Positions 50,600 to 63,300 of a stretch of DNA of 64,000 bases are shown one piece after another. The translations under genes were made by a program, and so were the position numbers. Source of the DNA: Pisolithus tinctorius (Eukaryota; Basidiomycota; Agaricomycetes; Boletales; Pisolithaceae); assembly GCA_024663395.1 (NCBI GenBank), contig JANFAH010000031.1, positions 310,001 through 374,000 on the forward strand, in the 5' to 3' direction. The stretch's first letter is position 1. Each line of letters starts with the position of its first letter. The notes under the pieces are model-generated. The model did not search any database. It was not told where the DNA came from and was given only the letters and a program-made list of their open reading frames with translations.

Positions 50600-51419
50600 A
50601 CATCCATTTTCAACTCGGCATGTATTACTTGTATTCCAATCGTATCTCGCGCACCAGTACCATATTTCTTTTGATACCCTTACTACCACAGGTCTCGTAG
50701 AAACTTCACGCTCTCATGTCTTCTCCTTTAACGACTAACGACCTCACATGATATGCCTAACACTCTTACCCTGACAACTACACCCTAACGTGGGGAACAC
50801 ACCTTCTAATACATACGTCTATGGAATTGCAATGAGGTGATTTGACTGTACAGCATATAAGGTCCATGCAATGGTTGGGCTGAGAATTCTGATGGAGGAA
50901 ATCGAGACACATACATGGGTACAGCGCCCTTTGACTCTCGTATTCCAGACGAGAAGCAAATCCCCCGTTTGGCAACGAAAGGGATCGGGAATGATGCGCA
51001 AAAGTAAATGAAATACGAGAGAGGAAGCGTTTGCTTTGATAGGTGCGAAATAAGCATAAATAAAATGAGGTTTTTGATGCTTTGCCAGTTGGATGCATAT
51101 CGTTCGGCGAGAATCGAATTTGGATATATGAAGACTTGACCTTGATGGCGGCAGGTAGAATGTACTGAGCAGGATCTTGCGAGGGCTTTCGTTGTGGAAA
51201 TGATACGATGCTAGTACGACTGATTCGAATCGTAGTTTCCGTGATGGATAGGGAAGATAAACCGAGGCTTGCTCCTAGATATGAACCTGAAAAGGGCCAA
51301 GGCAGAACGCGGAGTCGACGGATACCCCTCGGCCATGGAATATATGAAGGTTCATTGTGTCTTTAGTAGCCATAGTACGCACGCTGGATCACAGATCAGC
51401 AAAGAGGTAAACCTATGGA
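50600..51419. other. Convergent intergenic region; no gene seen
   Basis: 3' flanks of the coiled-coil and Pumilio genes. Frames of up to 106 codons on the minus strand (50778-51098) have no features. Confidence 0.55.
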
Positions 51420-54047
51420 TTAGATCGCAACGCTAACCATCCTGTCGCTGCGCACCGCATTAGTATTTCGATGCACGGTATCATAAAGAAGAGACGTACA
51501 ATAGCCAGATAACCTTTGAGCCGGTCTTGCAGCCGCGTAAAGTCACGATGTGGCCCCGAATACAATCATACAAAAGGGCGCGTTGGTCGTTGTCAGCCTA
51601 CGAAGACTCAGCATTTGGTTCTTTCTAAGAGTCGTACAAATACCTGGGGCAAGATGCTTGCAATCAGTTGACTTCCAGTGACCGAAAGGGCGAGATCCAC
51701 GATCATGGCACGTCGGCCCCTGGCAACATGTCAATGACGGACAAGCAGACTGGCGACACCATACCCTTTGGCCGGTTCGCACATCCTCTTTACCATCCTC
51801 GCCGTGGTCTCAGAGTCAGCCTCCTTAAACGCCCGCGTGACAGACTTGAATCCCTGTTCATTGGTAGCGAAGTCGAGCAAATCGTTGATAAGATGGTCGA
51901 GGCACATCTGACGATGCTTTTGCGAACCGTGCTCGAGAACTGAAAAACAGTCACGACATTGTCTTTTACGCTGAGAGTTCGAAAACCCACTGTGTTGGAT
52001 ACAGTACGAACCCCATTGGTTCTTACAAATCTCAGCAAAAACGGCGGGACCTTGATTGAGCAACTCGTCAACGATACCGTCTTTGGCGGACTCTTCCAGG
52101 TTCTCAAACGCATGCTATGTGTCAATGAGCACGCCTGTACCACGAATTTCCATAATGATCGTACCTGAACGACAAGAGAACCCGTCTCGTGGCAAGCAAG
52201 CGAGGCCCACTTGCCCTTCAAAGACTTGTTGACGCTATAAAGTGAGTGGATAGTTATCAATATCCATACTGCAGCTCGGGGCGCAGAGCACCTACTATGA
52301 AAAGATCGGAGGCGCCGGAGGTGTCCAGGTCAGCTCCATGATCTAACTTTGTCAGGTCCATTACCGCGGCAGTGCTGGGATTGGCATACCTTACTCCAAA
52401 CATGGGAGGCGTGTTTGTTCGTCAGCGTCAGCGCAGGATCTCCAAGAAGAAGTTCCGAGACGATCAAAAGCCTAATATCTTCCTCGCAATCCAATGCCTT
52501 TTGAAGAACGTGGCATCCATAGCAATTAGTAGCGAGATCAACGACCCGACCTCTACACACGTGGTGAAATGCGTGAGTGGACGGTACCGAAGATGCGGAT
52601 ACAAGCCAAACCTCATGCAGGCAACGATCTTGCGCCTCTCTTCCGGCGTTGCCGCGACGTCGAGGCACCTCTGTACAGCCCAATTTCCAAAACTACATAA
52701 TGGGTCGTTAGCCTTTCCGAGTCAAAAAATGCCGAGAACGACCCAAGTTACCGGTGTGACATCATCTCGAAGCCTCGCGCGCAAATCGCATCGACGATCT
52801 TATGCCGCTCTTCAACATCGGCCACTTTCAATTTCTGTTGCAAAAAGATCGAGGCTTGCTGATCCGAAGACTTGATGATGCGAGCAACGAAGACGTGGTA
52901 TGGGGGAGAGGAGGAGGGATGAAGCAGGGATAAGAAGTTGATGGGCTGCAAAATCGTGTATCAGCGGGTGCAAAGGGTTCATTACAGGCTCCACCGACCT
53001 CGTGAGAAAGCGGCATTGCTGAGTCTTGACGAGAAGCAAGCGCTATATGGGGAAGAGAGGACTTCAGCGAGTCCTCCGTGGCCATACCCGACGAAAGGTT
53101 GAGTCTGTTGTATGCGTCTTCCGTCAACCAGTCGGCCGGGATGTAGGACTGCTGAGCTCGCCAAGTCGTAGCGGCGTCTGGTCGCTGACCGAGTTGAGGC
53201 AGTATCCCCTCACGAAGCAATTGATTGCCGAGCATGGCAGCGGTGTCTTCCGCGTAGTGATCGAAATACGCAAAACTGTTGGAGGGAACGACATATGGGA
53301 CCTGTGCACTAAGAACCCTCCCATGAGGGCTGTTGTGAGTAGCGGAGAGCATATATTCGCGGTTTCTCAAAGGTGAGCCGTGCTCGAGCAAGAGAGAAGA
53401 TGAAGACACGTTAACAGTAGGTGCAGCAGGTACCTCGTAGGGTGCATTCAGTTTTAACTCGAACGGAGACTTGGCAGGCGACAAGTCTGTAGGCGTGAGG
53501 AGGGTGGACGTGGTCGAAGTGGGAGACAAGTCCGGAGAGCCGCCGGTCACGTCAGCTGATTGCTCACGAGGAGGAGAGCACGCAGAACCCTGACCGCCAG
53601 CTGCAGGCGAGTTCAAGTTCAAAGCACGCAAGAGCTGTTCAACATGCTGAAAACGTCCGCGAGCGATCAGCACTCCGTGTATATGCGCCAAAGAAAAAAA
53701 GGATGACGACGAACGTTATCCTCGAACTCTGGGCTCTTCCTCTTCCTCCCGTCTCCGATGGCCCCAATGTCTTTTTTGCGAGGGGGACTAACGATCCCCG
53801 CAGGGCCGAACACGTCCTCGCCGTGGCCCGCGGCACCTCCGAACACTCTAAACCTATTGTGTAAAGCGTTCGCGGGGATAGATAAATTTTCACCGTTGCC
53901 CGAGCGGCCGTCGAGACGCGGTGGCCAGACAGACTCTGTTTCTTGTTGCCTCGGAGCCCATATAGATCCAGCGGATGTCCTGGCATGCGGCGGATCGTAG
54001 TAGTCGTCAGAGAACGGACGAAATGTCTGCGGGGCGCTGGACTGCAT
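51420..54047 (-). CDS. Pumilio/PUF-family RNA-binding protein
   Basis: It binds short 3'-UTR motifs to repress or localise mRNAs. The 12-exon model is complement(join(51420..51447, 51500..51597, 51644..51719, 51765..51939, 51991..52114, 52165..52234, 52296..52342, 52390..52552, 52612..52692, 52752..52945, 52999..53646, 53715..54047)), 678 residues. Residues 1-325 are Ser/Pro-rich and disordered (SPTSTTSTLLTPTDLSPAKS). From about 328 the PUF repeats run to the C terminus, with helices such as NDQQ-like SSDQQASIFLQQKL, RFGNWAVQRCLDVA, ATNCYGCHVLQKALD, CHETGSLVVQHAFEN, NQWGSYCIQHILEHGS, FATNEQGFKSV and TGSQLIASILPQ. The repeats belong to a divergent basidiomycete class, not classical Pumilio. 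The donor at 52993-52998 (GTCGGT) is the weakest junction. A TATAAAA box lies 69 bp upstream of the chosen ATG. Confidence 0.88.
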
Positions 54048-54115
54048 CAGTTCTGTGAGGTGAACGGGGAACGAGGGAAAGAGACAAGTTCTGGGATTTG
54101 GATGGGATCGACACT

Positions 54116-54122
54116 TTTTATA
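54116..54122 (-). promoter_or_regulatory. TATA box of the Pumilio-family gene
   Basis: TATAAAA on the minus strand, 69 bp upstream of the ATG at 54047. It supports that ATG over an in-frame upstream Met at 54302. Confidence 0.5.
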
Positions 54123-54302
54123 CGCTGGGCTCGTCTGCACCGAGTCCCCGCTCTTCATATTCCTTTTTAGGGGTTGATTTGACCAGATGTGGAATGCCCT
54201 CTTTGCTTCCTCCGCGGTTGTATTCGTCGCCCCCTCCCATTCGTTGGACGACGACAACGACGCAGTGAGAACAAGGCGGGCACCTGGCAACATTCCACTC
54301 AC

Positions 54303-55380
54303 TCAACACATCTGCTGCGCATGTTGCAACATCCAGTAGTTGAGAAACACTGGCCAGCCCATGGCAGCGCCCTCCGTTCATCCCTTCACAAAGTCACAGA
54401 ACGCGCATCTATCACAATATTCTCCAAGGGCGCTAAAGGTCTCAAAAGAGAGAATTTGAACTCGGAGGATCCGCCAAGGTACCTAGAACCTGCCCCATAT
54501 TTGGGGCTCCATCGCAGTGCAGCTTGGCGCCAACAACGGCTCTCGGCCCCCCTTCTTCCCACGACCGAAACAGACAGGGCAAAATGCTTTTATGCGAGTG
54601 TCTGATAGGATCTATAGTCTCGAGTCCCGTACAAAGCTCTCGCGGAAGACGATCATCAGCTATCGAATGGATACGTTCTATCTTCATATGATACACTTCG
54701 TTGTCGCCGATGGTAACCGGGTTCTATGGCGAGCAAAAGAAAAGTCGGTAAGAGAACGAGAGAACGTTCCAGGACTCACTTGCAGTCAGCTCTCCAATGG
54801 GCCAAGGGCTGGGAAAGAAACGAACGGTGCCGAATAGCTACCCTTCCTACCACACATGCACGCACTTCCTTCATTCAGCCCAAACTAAACGCCGTCTTCA
54901 ACACGCGTAGTACAACCGGAAATTTCTCTACAAGGCCAATGGACCTTGCCAGCCACCCATGGCCCCCCCTTTTTTCAAAATCACTTGTCAATCTATCCTA
55001 GCTTCCAATCCGCTTCTTCCTTCCCTTTCGAGGGTGGTCGAGACGCAGAGAAGGGTCTATGACTGATGGGATGGATATCAGTGGTTCTGATACTTTACCG
55101 CGGATGGGGATAATACAGCCATATTCGCCGTGCGCATTGAATTACCTTCATCTCAAGGATCATTAATTCGGTCTTTCAATGATTCCAGGCTTGAATCTGA
55201 ACGATTCGACAGTCCAGACAGTGCAGTTGCTGTGGGTGCCGAGTGCAGAGATCGAACAAATGGAAGGCTCATCGAACGAAGTTCTGGACATTACCTGCCA
55301 CACAGCGTACGTATCGCAAACTTACTACAAATCACGACAAGGTTTCAGTTCTCGAAACGACTGAATAGACAGATACACCT
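54303..55380. other. No gene recognised
   Basis: Frames of 60-138 codons on the plus strand at 54189-54605 and 55130-55543 have no domains. C-rich and T-rich stretches occur near 54960-55030. Confidence 0.45.
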
Positions 55381-57110
55381 ACCCACCAAATGGAATTGCC
55401 AGATTGGCATGCATGATATGACCGATGTACAGTGGCGGAGATCTCATGACTATGCATGCCAGGCGCAAGCGTGTAATGGGTGCGTAATACGCCACATCAA
55501 AACCCTCCTTCGAGTAGTAAACCCATACAATACTCGGGTGTGATCAACAAGGCACGCGTGCATTTTTACAGGCGAATCCGACACATGGAGTACGCAGCAA
55601 TGTAACTCCCCCTCCCCTTTGGCACTCGTGTGCCCCTGTTAACGTACAGCCAAACTCACGACATACAAGAATGGGTTAGCTGAGTGAAATTGGCACATAT
55701 GATATGACCCACCGCATGTACGGCGACGGGGATCTCACGACTATGTATGCAAAGTACAAGCGCGTGCTTCGTGTCAAACTCACTACATATTCACATGGGG
55801 GCGGTTAGCTCTCGAAATGAACTCAATAAATAGACACACCCACCCACTGAATGGAAGTAAGGCGACGGCGATCTCATGCGTGCGTGCATGCAAAGTGCAA
55901 CCATACCACGCGTTTCTGCGCAGAACCCTCCTGCGGGCGGACGCGCAATCAACAAAGTACGCGTGCCTAAAGGTCGCAGCACACCCTTCTCATTGGTCTT
56001 TCCATAAATGCGAACCCGGCGAAGTCGAAGTCCCGGACTCCAATAGATGCATACAGGGAGATGAACGACCAAAAAAGTCGACTATGCGTGTCTGCACAGA
56101 TCCGAGGCTCCCGCGAGTAGTAAACACCAATGCGATGCCCGGACGTAATCAACAAAGCATCCGCGTGCCTGAAAATTTTGCAATAGACCACTTCTCTCAA
56201 TTGTGACAGGGTGACCGCAGCGTCCAAGAGAGAGTGATATGTGACCATGTTGAATGACCAAAACCAACCATACAGCCAAAAGCTGCGCTAGCATCCTGCA
56301 ATTCAACACGGCGAAGTCGAAGTCCCGGACTCCGATAGACATGCATGCAATGAGATAAACGACCAAAATCAGCCACGCACCCCGAAAGTCGCACTGCGGC
56401 GACCTCATAGTTCCACGACCCTTAGGAAGCCTGTCGCTGGCAGTACATTGATCCCCCCGGGAAAAAGCCGTTCTTCTCAATATCAATGCAATGCAGTCGA
56501 CGCGACGCATGTCTGTGCAGAACCGAGGCTCCCGCGAGTAGCAAGTAAGCACCATTGATGCGATGCCCGGACGTGATCAACAAAGCGTAAGCGTGCCTGA
56601 AGACTTGACCTGAAGACTTGAAGGTTCGTAGTAGACCCCTTCTCTACTGGTGATACGGCTGCCGCAGCGGCGTCCAAGAGAGTGATAAATGTGACAGTTG
56701 GGGATAAACCACGCAACTTGAAAGTCGCACTGCAGACACCTTGCAGTTCCACGACCCTTAGGAAGCCTATCATTGGCGGTACTAGGATCCCTTCTCTACT
56801 TGTGATACGGTAGCCGCAGCGGCGTCCAAGAGAGTGATAAATGTGATAGTTAAAGATAAACCACGCACCTTGAAAGTCGCACTGCAGACACCTTGCAATT
56901 CCACGACCCTTAGGAAGCCTATCACTGGGCGGTACTAGGATCCCTTCTCTACTTGTGATACGGTGGTGGCCGTGGCGGCGTCCAAGAGTGATAAGTGTGA
57001 GAGTTGAACGTTGAACGTTGAACGAGCAAAACCCAACCATACAGCCGAAGGTCGCGCTGCAGTGGCAATTCATTACGACCCTTAGACAGAAGCGGGCCAC
57101 TAGCATCACC
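55381..57110. repeat. Degenerate minisatellite / higher-order tandem repeat
   Basis: Several interleaved units recur: 'ggcgaagtcgaagtcccggactcc' at 56016 and 56310; 'cgaggctcccgcgagtag' at 56101 and 56523; 'cccttctctact.gtgatacgg' at about 56636, 56788 and 56941; 'gcggcgtccaagag' at about 56665, 56820 and 56972; and 'ccacgacccttaggaagcct' at 56413, 56751 and 56899. The last three define a unit of about 150 bp in three tandem copies (56636-57050). Older diverged units reach back to about 55380. Minus-strand frames through it are by-products of the repeat. Confidence 0.75.
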
Positions 57111-58379
57111 AGGTTCCCCTGAAAGAAGTCACCGAGTGTGGTTCCTGGATGCGGCGAAGTCGAAAAGAACTATGTACTATCTCCAACGAACGGGATGAGA
57201 AGTCGATGCCTGACGAACGGTTTAACGAAACTGAAACAGCCACCCACCTATGCACACACGCATGCATGCAACCACCCCCTGGCGCCCGCAGTCCATGACC
57301 CTGAAGGCTGAGGAAGCCCGAGTCAACTTCTTTTCCATGGGAAGGAGATGCGTAGGTCGTATGCGTTCGGATTTAATGTCAGGTATATCCATAGGCACGC
57401 GCTGACGTCAAAAAATGAACAAAAAAAAAAAAGCCAAAGACAATGCAATGAGACAACGCCGCCACTGTCAACGTCTAAACCTATACAATAGAGAAGAAAA
57501 AAAAAAAAAAGAAGAAAGCAAGTCAGCAGGTTATCAAGCTACGTATTGGCAGCTGCGAGAAAGGGCGCCTAGTCATCACAGAATATGAATATGTCAGGCC
57601 ATCACCGCCGACACTTTGCTGACAGCAAACGCCGCAATTAATTAAAAAAAGAGGGAAATCTGCCCCGAGGAACTCCAACGACCGACGAGTTACTATTAGT
57701 TTCCCCATGATACCCCCATGAGGCAACCTGGCAAATGATGAGCTGAGCACAACTTACAACAACAACTAACCTATATTAGCAGCAAAAAGCGGTCGAGAGT
57801 CGAAGCCGAACTGCTGCCGCGGTTCATAACTTAACTTTAGCAAGAGTGGAGTTCTTTGAGTCAGGCACACCACTACAACTACTCGCCCTGACGACCTTCG
57901 CGAGCCCTTTGTGTGTATGTGTTATTCTATCAGACCCCACTGTCGGTGGTATTGACTCAATATTGAAGGGGGACCGAATTGATTGATGACCGTCGTCACA
58001 AGCGTATCATCTTGAAGGGTTGGCAATATTATGTAAGCTTTCGCTTGTTTCGTTTCGCGGACGTAAGATTTCCGTTTGTTTCCGTTCACCCGACGGTGAC
58101 GGCGGCCGTCCGTAACTACCCAGGGGCTAAATCCCTATGGCGTCGAGTCACGCATACATATGTATATTGTTGTATTAAAGTCATTTGAACTTCTATTCGT
58201 TATCGAGATGCGATATGTTGGACGGCCGCCGCGATCAACGCTTCAACAGGATCACGGTTCGCGCCTTCTGGCACAAATGTATGTATGTTGATAAGCTACA
58301 CCGGATCCGCACGCATATGTACTTACCAGGCATTATAACGCATCTTTTGTTTCAAATCCAGTGCTTACATACTTATGAT
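57111..58379. other. No gene recognised; A-rich tracts
   Basis: Poly(A)-like runs at 57420-57432 and 57496-57511 interrupt the region. No coding exon is seen. Confidence 0.5.
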
Positions 58380-58800
58380 CTCCTCCACGGCCCCCTCTTC
58401 GTCGCTCCCCCTCCTTCCCCTCGCTTAAGGACCCATCACGATCGCCACCAAGTCCCGTCCCCATCGGGGATACCCCGTCGACCCTGCAGAGCCGTGTGTG
58501 AATCGCTCAGATTGAGATTGAATCTCACCTGACGAGCCTGAACGTGCAGCTCTTGTAATGCGCACACTGTGGGGGGAAATAGGCAGCACACTTACTATTT
58601 CCTCCACTTCTCCCCCCCTTCTCCTCGCTTACGGTTCCATCGTGATCGCTATCAAGCTCCACTCCCCGTCAGTGGCACCCGTCGACCCTGGGAACCCCCG
58701 TCATATTTGTGCGTGAACTGCTCAGATGCCATCTCACTTCGTGAGTCTGAATATTCACCGGCACCCCTTGTAACGCACACACTGTGGGGAAAAAAATGAG
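58380..58800. repeat. Tandem duplication, unit about 205 bp
   Basis: 58383-58583 aligns with 58598-58799. Shared phrases in order are 'cctcgctta.gg', 'ccatc.cgatcgc', 'ccgtcgaccctg', 'gtgtgaa..gctcag' and 'gta.cgcacacactgtgggg'. It is followed by a GGCAGCAC-type word in both units. No coding function is seen. Confidence 0.7.
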
Positions 58801-60520
58801 GCAGCACGCATTATTATCCAATACTTAACGTTGTACGTGCACACCGCCAGAGTGGTCCCTCTGATGACAAGATTCGATCTGCAGAGTCATCGTAAAATCC
58901 CGTTCACACGCCGCGTTCACACCGACACCTGCGCGAGGGCCGCGACATCTTTCCATCTCGATCCTTGAAGACGTGTCTGTCTGATAACCGTGATCGAATT
59001 CGATTGATGGACAATCCCATTGGTCTTGGAATCGAGACACGAGAGAGGGGCTACTGCCAGGCACAGATTCTGAATGTAGATGTAGAACGAGGGCGCCTTA
59101 CTTGCGCGTCTTACATCTCTCCGCCTGCTGACCCACCTGCCCGCTCGGATCCTCTGACTCCTTGGATAACTCCTGCCTCAAGAATCGAGTGGGGCGTACA
59201 CATATGTATACGCCTTTGGTCCGCCGACAACTCGCGCGCCCCGGCAATGTCCGCACAAGAAACAAGGTAAGGTTTGATCGCTCGGTACCACGTGTACGTG
59301 TGCTCTGTTTTTGCGGGGGTCTTTCAGCGACGGGTATCACAAAAGTAGAATGATTTGTGGTGATATTTGGTGATGCGCGATATCGCGTTGTAATGCGAAC
59401 TCCGTGTACGGCAAATAGTTGGCAAGTGTGATTTTTCCACAGCCGCACATATAGGGAAGGACGAAAGGGGATGAGCTGGGATGATATCGTTGGTGGGCGT
59501 CAACGGAGAGTTAGGGCTGAGAACGAGGTGAGGGGCTCCAGGGACACGGGACATTGACCAGTGCCAACGGCGGGCGCCACTGCCAAGATGATCAGCCGGG
59601 CTATGTCGGCCAACCGCAGAACTGATGGCCAAAAAACGGAGATGAAAGGACAGCGTTGAGAATCGAGGTAGGTAGACATGACCACGGTAAGGGAGAGGGG
59701 AGACGCTGAATCGGAACGTTCGTGCCGTGTGGGCTGCGTATGGGTGGGATGGGGGCTATCTGGTCGAGAGGGGTAATTCAGTGGTCTTTCCGGGAAATAA
59801 GATAGCCCGTCAGAAAAGTCGACCATTCAGAAAAGGGAAACATGGAATCGAGTGAGTGGAGGAAAGCCAGGGATCCAGACTGCACATATGTGACAGTAGG
59901 CCATGTAATGCCGGTGACTTGAGAAAGCGATATGAGATGAGGTCTGGGGTGTTCTATCGCCACCAGGTCATGGGGTCGCAACACCGTCCCGACCGGACTC
60001 ATGATGATGCCACGAAGATGGCCAACGGTGCTTTCAAGGAGCACAGGCTTCATTCATTCATAAGGATGGATGGACAGGGCCGTCATGGCAGCCGCATCAG
60101 AATGCCTAAATGAAAAATGAATGGGAGTGCACCAGATAGGGGTGGTGGGTGCAGGCATGTATTAGATAGGACACCTGCAACGCTGGTCGACACCTGGATA
60201 TGAGTTCGGAGCCACGCCGAATGGGCCTCTGAGCCCGAAACGTACGGAATGAATGAGGTGTGGGAGGGATATGACCGTGAGAGGTTCGCACCCGAGTCGC
60301 TGAGTCTGAGATGTGATGAGAGAGCATTGAAACGGCGACTGCAGATTCTGTTTGGATCGAAGATGTCTGTTTACGTACTGAGATCTTCCGTTCCATGCGA
60401 GATCTCTCCGCCTTGACGGAGATACACGTAACAGCACTCGAGCGGTGTCCGTATATCATCCATCCATCACCCTGGCTGCTCTCCTTGTCCCCCTGCCCCT
60501 CCCCTGCCTCCCAGCAAGCC
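58801..60520. other. No gene recognised
   Basis: Promoter side of the F-box-like gene starting at 60521; the last about 100 bp are strongly C-rich. Frames on the minus strand at 59098-60576 have no features. Confidence 0.5.
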
Positions 60521-62774
60521 ATGTCCCTGCTCGCCCTCCCCTTCGAAATCATCGAGCGCATTGCGATCAACCTCACCGACGCTCATGGCATCCAGGCTCT
60601 CCTCCCCCTCCAGCTCACCTGCAAATATCTCAACTCCTCCCTCGGGATCACCACCAACCCCCACATATTTGCCTCGTACTTCGCATCGCACTACGACGTC
60701 TCCTCTGCGTCTCGTCGCTTCGGTCCTCAAGCAACCAAGTCGTCTGCCTATGCTGCCCAGCTTCTGCGCTACACCCATACCCTCGCCCGCATCCGCTCTG
60801 GAGATATCCATGCGGACGACGTCTGCCATACGTTCTGGACGTCGTACCTCATGCTCATAGAGGACGACGGAAAGAACCGTGCAAGCCTCGAGGCAGCCGG
60901 CTTGCCCGATTTCGTAGACCGCTTTGTCCGCGAGCATCTCTACGACGGACACCGGAACGGTTGGTCCGCAGACAACGCCGTCAACTCTCTTGCCTTGTGG
61001 CTCCTGTGGCTCACAACCACCGAAGGTGTGTACTACTACTGATGCCGAGCGAATTCCTTAACCTTGCACACAGATCGACTTCGAGCGGAGTCGTCCCCTC
61101 AGCGGGCACAGATGATCAGACTCATGCTGCCCTTCGTAGTCATGCCAGTTCGGGTACGTCACAATAGTTCTGGTATGTCTTTGACCTCGTATCTCACCTG
61201 CCATGACAGTACCCTTCCGCCTTCGCTCCCGATATTCATTTCTCCCTTCCACTCTCACGCGACATAACCACCGTTCCACACTCCGTACCTACCCTGCACG
61301 GCCCATACCCCCACTACCTATACGATCGGTATCACAGAGCACAGTTCTACTCCGTGTCCGACTTGGAAATCGGCATACCGCTTGCGTCTATCGCCGCAAA
61401 ACTTGTCTACATATCTAGAAGGGAAGTCTTCCCCGTCGGCGTACCGACTCACCTCCCTCGCAACCGCGAACATGCCCTCCAGCTTGGTCACACTGAGGTC
61501 GGCCCTACGCAAGAAGACGTGCACGAACTCAATGCGAACAAAGTCGCCAAGCTTCTCCCGACGACGCGGCCCGATGGTGACTGGTCAGAGGGTATCCAGG
61601 GCTGGGATACCATGACAGCGGATCAACGTGCAGCCAAGGCACCGAGTGCGAGGTGGGACAACGATTGGAATAGGTTGGTCGACTGCACCGACGTTTTCAG
61701 GCCGGTCTCCCTCAAGCGTTCGCATTATACCCCTGGAACAATGTCCGGCTTATGGCAAGGACGGATGCTCGTTGCAGATGACACTGCTCTCGAGACCCTC
61801 TTCCAGATTCCCCAGATGCCTCCTAATTTCAACGAACAAAACCTCGGAGTCATAGTAGCACCAGTCTTTATGCGCCTTCGTGAGTACGTGTGTATGGATG
61901 TCGCCTCCAACGAGCCTGTTCCTGCCGGTAAGATGGAGGATGGAAAGCATAATGCATGGCTCCCAGCGTCCATGCGGCGTTTCGAGCATCAGGTATGTTC
62001 GTCCCCCCTCTCTTCTCGTCTCATTGGCTAATATACATGTACAGAACGAGCTCACTCTCAGCTATACCGTCCAAGACCCAACCGCTCCCCACCGCCGCAT
62101 CGAGGAATCTAAGTGCTATCGTAAATACGTTTCCGACGGATCCATGCACGACGAGACAACGTGTCGGGGATGTTTGTATCGTGGAACCTCGGAGATGGTA
62201 TTTAGAGAACACGATGCGCATTTTCTCGAAGTGCTGGATAACGAGCTTGCAGCGGCACCGCTTCCGGATGGGATGGATGATACCGAGGATATGGATGTCG
62301 TTGACGAAGAGGATGCCGAGGAAGGGGACGATGCCGAGGACGATCCTATGTCTGTCGATGACGGAGATGAGCTCGTCGTGAAGAGGAAGTGCGACGGTAT
62401 CATGGATATCGTGCTCGTAGGCGAGGTGAGTAATTCCATGCTGCTCGCTCCCGCTCTGTGCCAACAGTGCGGTCGTAGACGGACGAAAGGCATGCTCAAG
62501 CGTGGCATCCATATCGCTTCTATGGCCGCGTGAGGGAATGGGATGGATTGATCGCATTGGTGCGCGTTCCCGTGAGTGTCTCCCCTCCTTTATTTTATTT
62601 TGTCTGACTCGTCGAACGTGGCAGGCTAACGCCGGTGCCACGCATGTCGGTCTTTGGATATTCACGGGATACGTTGTCGGTGGTCAGACGCTCGTTGGGA
62701 ACTGGAGGACGTCGTCGCACCCTGGTGAGCCGGTCACGTTCGAGGGTGCGTTCGTGATGTCAAAAAGGGACTGA
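60521..62774 (+). CDS. F-box-like protein, conserved basidiomycete family
   Basis: The model is join(60521..61025, 61074..61153, 61210..61992, 62045..62425, 62479..62571, 62625..62774), 663 residues. An F-box-like segment opens the protein (LLALPFEIIERIAINL, then LLPLQLTCKYLNSSL, residues 2-42). The rest is a family-specific body: NDWNRLVDCTD, YTPGTMSGLWQGRML, FRPVSLKR, an acidic stretch at about 545-580 (EDAEEGDDAEDD), and a C-terminal block reading ETDERHAQAWHPYRFYGRVR, then WDGLIALVRVP and GLWIFTGYVVGGQTLVGNWR. Splicing the fifth exon at 62479 (acceptor GTAG) rather than at 62471 is needed to recover this block. A role in ubiquitin ligation is inferred from the F-box alone. Confidence 0.85.
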
Positions 62775-63300
62775 GCACTTGTGCGGTGTGTTCTTGTCTT
62801 GTCTTCTTCTTGTTGTTTTTTTTTTGGCTTTCTCTTGCTGTCGACTACTGGATTTCTAGCTCGTCCTCACTGTGCTATCGTGTTTTGAACCATACATATT
62901 GATACCTCTCTACGACCTATGGTCGTTCCACATACGCATTTTCCGTTTTCCTTCTTTGGTGTGCGAGGGGGGATACTTACATACGCACGGACGCATGCAG
63001 GCAGGCGCACAGGCAAATGTATATACATTCACACATCCATGCATACATACATACAAGTACCATGCATCCACTTCATACCACATACATAGTAGGTAGCAGA
63101 TATGCATACATATATGTTGTAGTTTGGTGAACCCTGCTCATATCCATCGTTCATCGTTCATCTTTCCACGTTTTTGACTAATAAGTCTCTGGTCACCAAA
63201 TCATCGCTCGGAGTAGGCACATAAGTACTAATAATACATGTTTCGCATGTTGATGGGCAAACGTTCCGCAAGGAATATTCTGGGTACACGTGCCTTATTT
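62775..63300. other. 3' flank; short-period repeats
   Basis: A T-rich run at 62815-62826 follows the stop codon. ACATACATAC/GCATGCAT-type short repeats are dense at 62975-63110. No gene is seen. Confidence 0.5.

Noticed and set aside
53667..54302. Upstream in-frame Met at 54302 for the Pumilio-family gene
   Set aside because: A TATA box at 54116-54122 lies between it and the Met at 54047, so the downstream start is preferred.
56483..57109. 208-codon minus-strand frame with internal protein repeats
   Set aside because: The repeated peptide simply mirrors the 150-bp DNA minisatellite; no start context or splice support.
55381..57110. CRISPR-like array
   Set aside because: The repeats are long, degenerate and not separated by unique spacers of constant length, and the genome is eukaryotic.
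60445..61167. Open frame of 240 codons overlapping the F-box-like gene
   Set aside because: It is Pro/Arg/His-rich, reads a shifted frame of C-rich coding sequence and crosses a supported intron; it is a shadow of the real gene.
62116..62508. Ser-rich frame of 130 codons on the minus strand
   Set aside because: It is the antisense of the acidic stretch of the F-box-like gene, where GAC/GAG/GAT codons read as Ser-rich on the other strand.
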